Of a stretch of DNA of 64,000 nt, positions 63,413 through 64,000 are shown piece by piece (position 1 is the first letter of the stretch; every line of letters begins with the position of its first letter). A program made the position numbers and the translations under genes. A model generated the notes under the pieces. It saw only the letters and a program-made list of their open reading frames with translations, was not told the origin of the DNA and searched no databases. Origin of the DNA: Streptomyces sp. NBC_01754 (GTDB lineage Bacteria > Actinomycetota > Actinomycetes > Streptomycetales > Streptomycetaceae); contig NZ_CP109132.1 in NCBI RefSeq assembly GCF_035918015.1, positions 3,162,001 through 3,226,000 of the forward strand. The letters are read 5' to 3'.

Positions 63413-64000
63413 TCAGGAGCACTTCCTGCCGTCCTCGGGTGGCGTGCCCTCCAGCAGGTAGGTGTTGATCGCCGTGTCGACACAGTCGCTGCCGCGGCCG
63501 TACGCCGTGTGCCCGTCGCCCTCGTAAGTGAGGAGGCGGCCGGAGGAGAGCTGCGCGGCGAGCGACTTCGCCCACTTGTAGGGCGTGGCCGGGTCGCGGG
63601 TGGTACCGACGACGACGATCGGGGCGGCGCCCTCGGCCTCGGTGGGGTGGGGTGTGCCGGTCGGGGGGACGGGCCACGGGCCGCAGTTCAGGGCGGCCCA
63701 GGCGAAGCCCTTGCCGAAGACCGGTGAGGCCTTCTCGAAGTCGGGGAGGGCCCTCTCGACCTCTTCCGGACGCGTGAAGGCGGGTGCCATGTCGAGGCAG
63801 TTCACCGCGGCGTTGGCGAACATCAGGTTCGCGTACGTACCGTCCGGCTCGCGCTCGTAGTAGCTGTCGGCCAGCGCCAGCAGGCCGGAGCCGTCGCCCC
63901 GCTGGGCGCCGGCGAGCGCCTGCCGGAGCTGCGGCCAGGCCGCCTCGTCGTACATCGCGGCGATCACACCGGTCGTCGCCAGGGACTCGCCCAGCTTCCG
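63413..64000 (-). CDS. TAP-like alpha/beta-hydrolase peptidase, C-terminal part (runs off the right edge)
   Basis: 195 residues are visible; the frame is open to base 64000. The region matches the end of secreted tripeptidyl aminopeptidases (SlpD/Tap family): LMFANAAVNCLDM, AALNCGPWPVPP, then the TAP C-terminal domain PIVVVGTTRDPATPYKWAKSLAAQLSSGRLLTYEGDGHTAYGRGSDCV. The catalytic Asp is in TTRDPATP and the His in EGDGHTAYG; the nucleophile Ser must lie outside the window. Cys pairs are typical of the exported family. The 110 bases to the tRNA hold no gene. Confidence 0.92.
   Translation of the reverse strand, partial: RKLGESLATTGVIAAMYDEAAWPQLRQALAGAQRGDGSGLLALADSYYEREPDGTYANLMFANAAVNCLDMAPAFTRPEEVERALPDFEKASPVFGKGFAWAALNCGPWPVPPTGTPHPTEAEGAAPIVVVGTTRDPATPYKWAKSLAAQLSSGRLLTYEGDGHTAYGRGSDCVDTAINTYLLEGTPPEDGRKCS

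Overview
The window is very GC-rich, densely coded DNA with GTG and TTG starts and 4-bp ATGA/GTGA gene overlaps. It carries families typical of Streptomyces: DUF397 plus XRE plus a small ATPase, DUF3180, DUF2342, a streptogrisin, and an intradiol dioxygenase with a chitin-type binding module. The gene order folP, folB, folK, DUF3180, folE, ftsH, hpt, tilS, DUF2342, dacB, ppa is, as far as I recall, the conserved chromosomal core of Streptomyces (the SCO3390-3430 region of S. coelicolor). This is therefore a chromosomal segment of a Streptomyces or a very close relative.

Layout. 0-5 kb: a threonine-aldolase-like enzyme, an ArsR-type regulator with a palindromic operator, and a NarL-type two-component pair. 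5-8.4 kb: a MidA/NDUFAF7-type methyltransferase overlapping a NuoD paralogue, then a coiled-coil membrane protein. 8.5-12.2 kb: a complete glycine-betaine/choline-type ABC importer. 12.2-15.3 kb: a membrane-anchored esterase divergent from an MprF-like aminoacyl-lipid synthase. 15.3-19.2 kb: folate genes. 19.3-26.8 kb: ftsH, hpt, tilS, a DUF2342 metalloprotease, a PBP4-type dacB and ppa. 27-41.9 kb: a ThrE-like exporter, a DedA protein with a repeat tail, a wrbA remnant, glutamate decarboxylase, a PadR regulator, an aldehyde dehydrogenase without its catalytic cysteine, a WhiJ-like XRE/ATPase/DUF397 locus, a FUSC protein, a DUF2786 protein and a second family-A DNA polymerase. 42-51.2 kb: secreted degradation enzymes (CBM-bearing dioxygenase, CBM-bearing streptogrisin, CBM25/GH13 amylase) together with a DUF2804 protein, a phosphotransferase and an MFS transporter.

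51.3-63 kb is different in character. It holds a truncated metallo-hydrolase, 0.7 kb without genes, a three-gene overlapping ABC operon, and an IS3-family element carrying a 2.2-kb group II intron at its orfA/orfB junction. Beyond the IS lie four broken genes: an acyl-CoA-dehydrogenase tail, an SMP-30-like propeller, a KAS III N-terminus, and an RX4H/zinc-ribbon protein with two frameshifts. It ends at a tRNA-Thr(CGU) gene followed by a clear terminator. This looks like a decaying genomic island next to a tRNA. The last gene, a secreted TAP-like peptidase, runs off the right edge.

The most interesting signals are: the methyltransferase physically coupled to its predicted complex-I-type substrate; the catalytically dead aldehyde dehydrogenase beside a WhiJ-type locus that has inverted 18-bp operator copies; the intron inside the IS; the ABC operon with no obvious substrate; and the concentration of frameshifts next to the tRNA. 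All family assignments were made by reading motifs; no database search was run.
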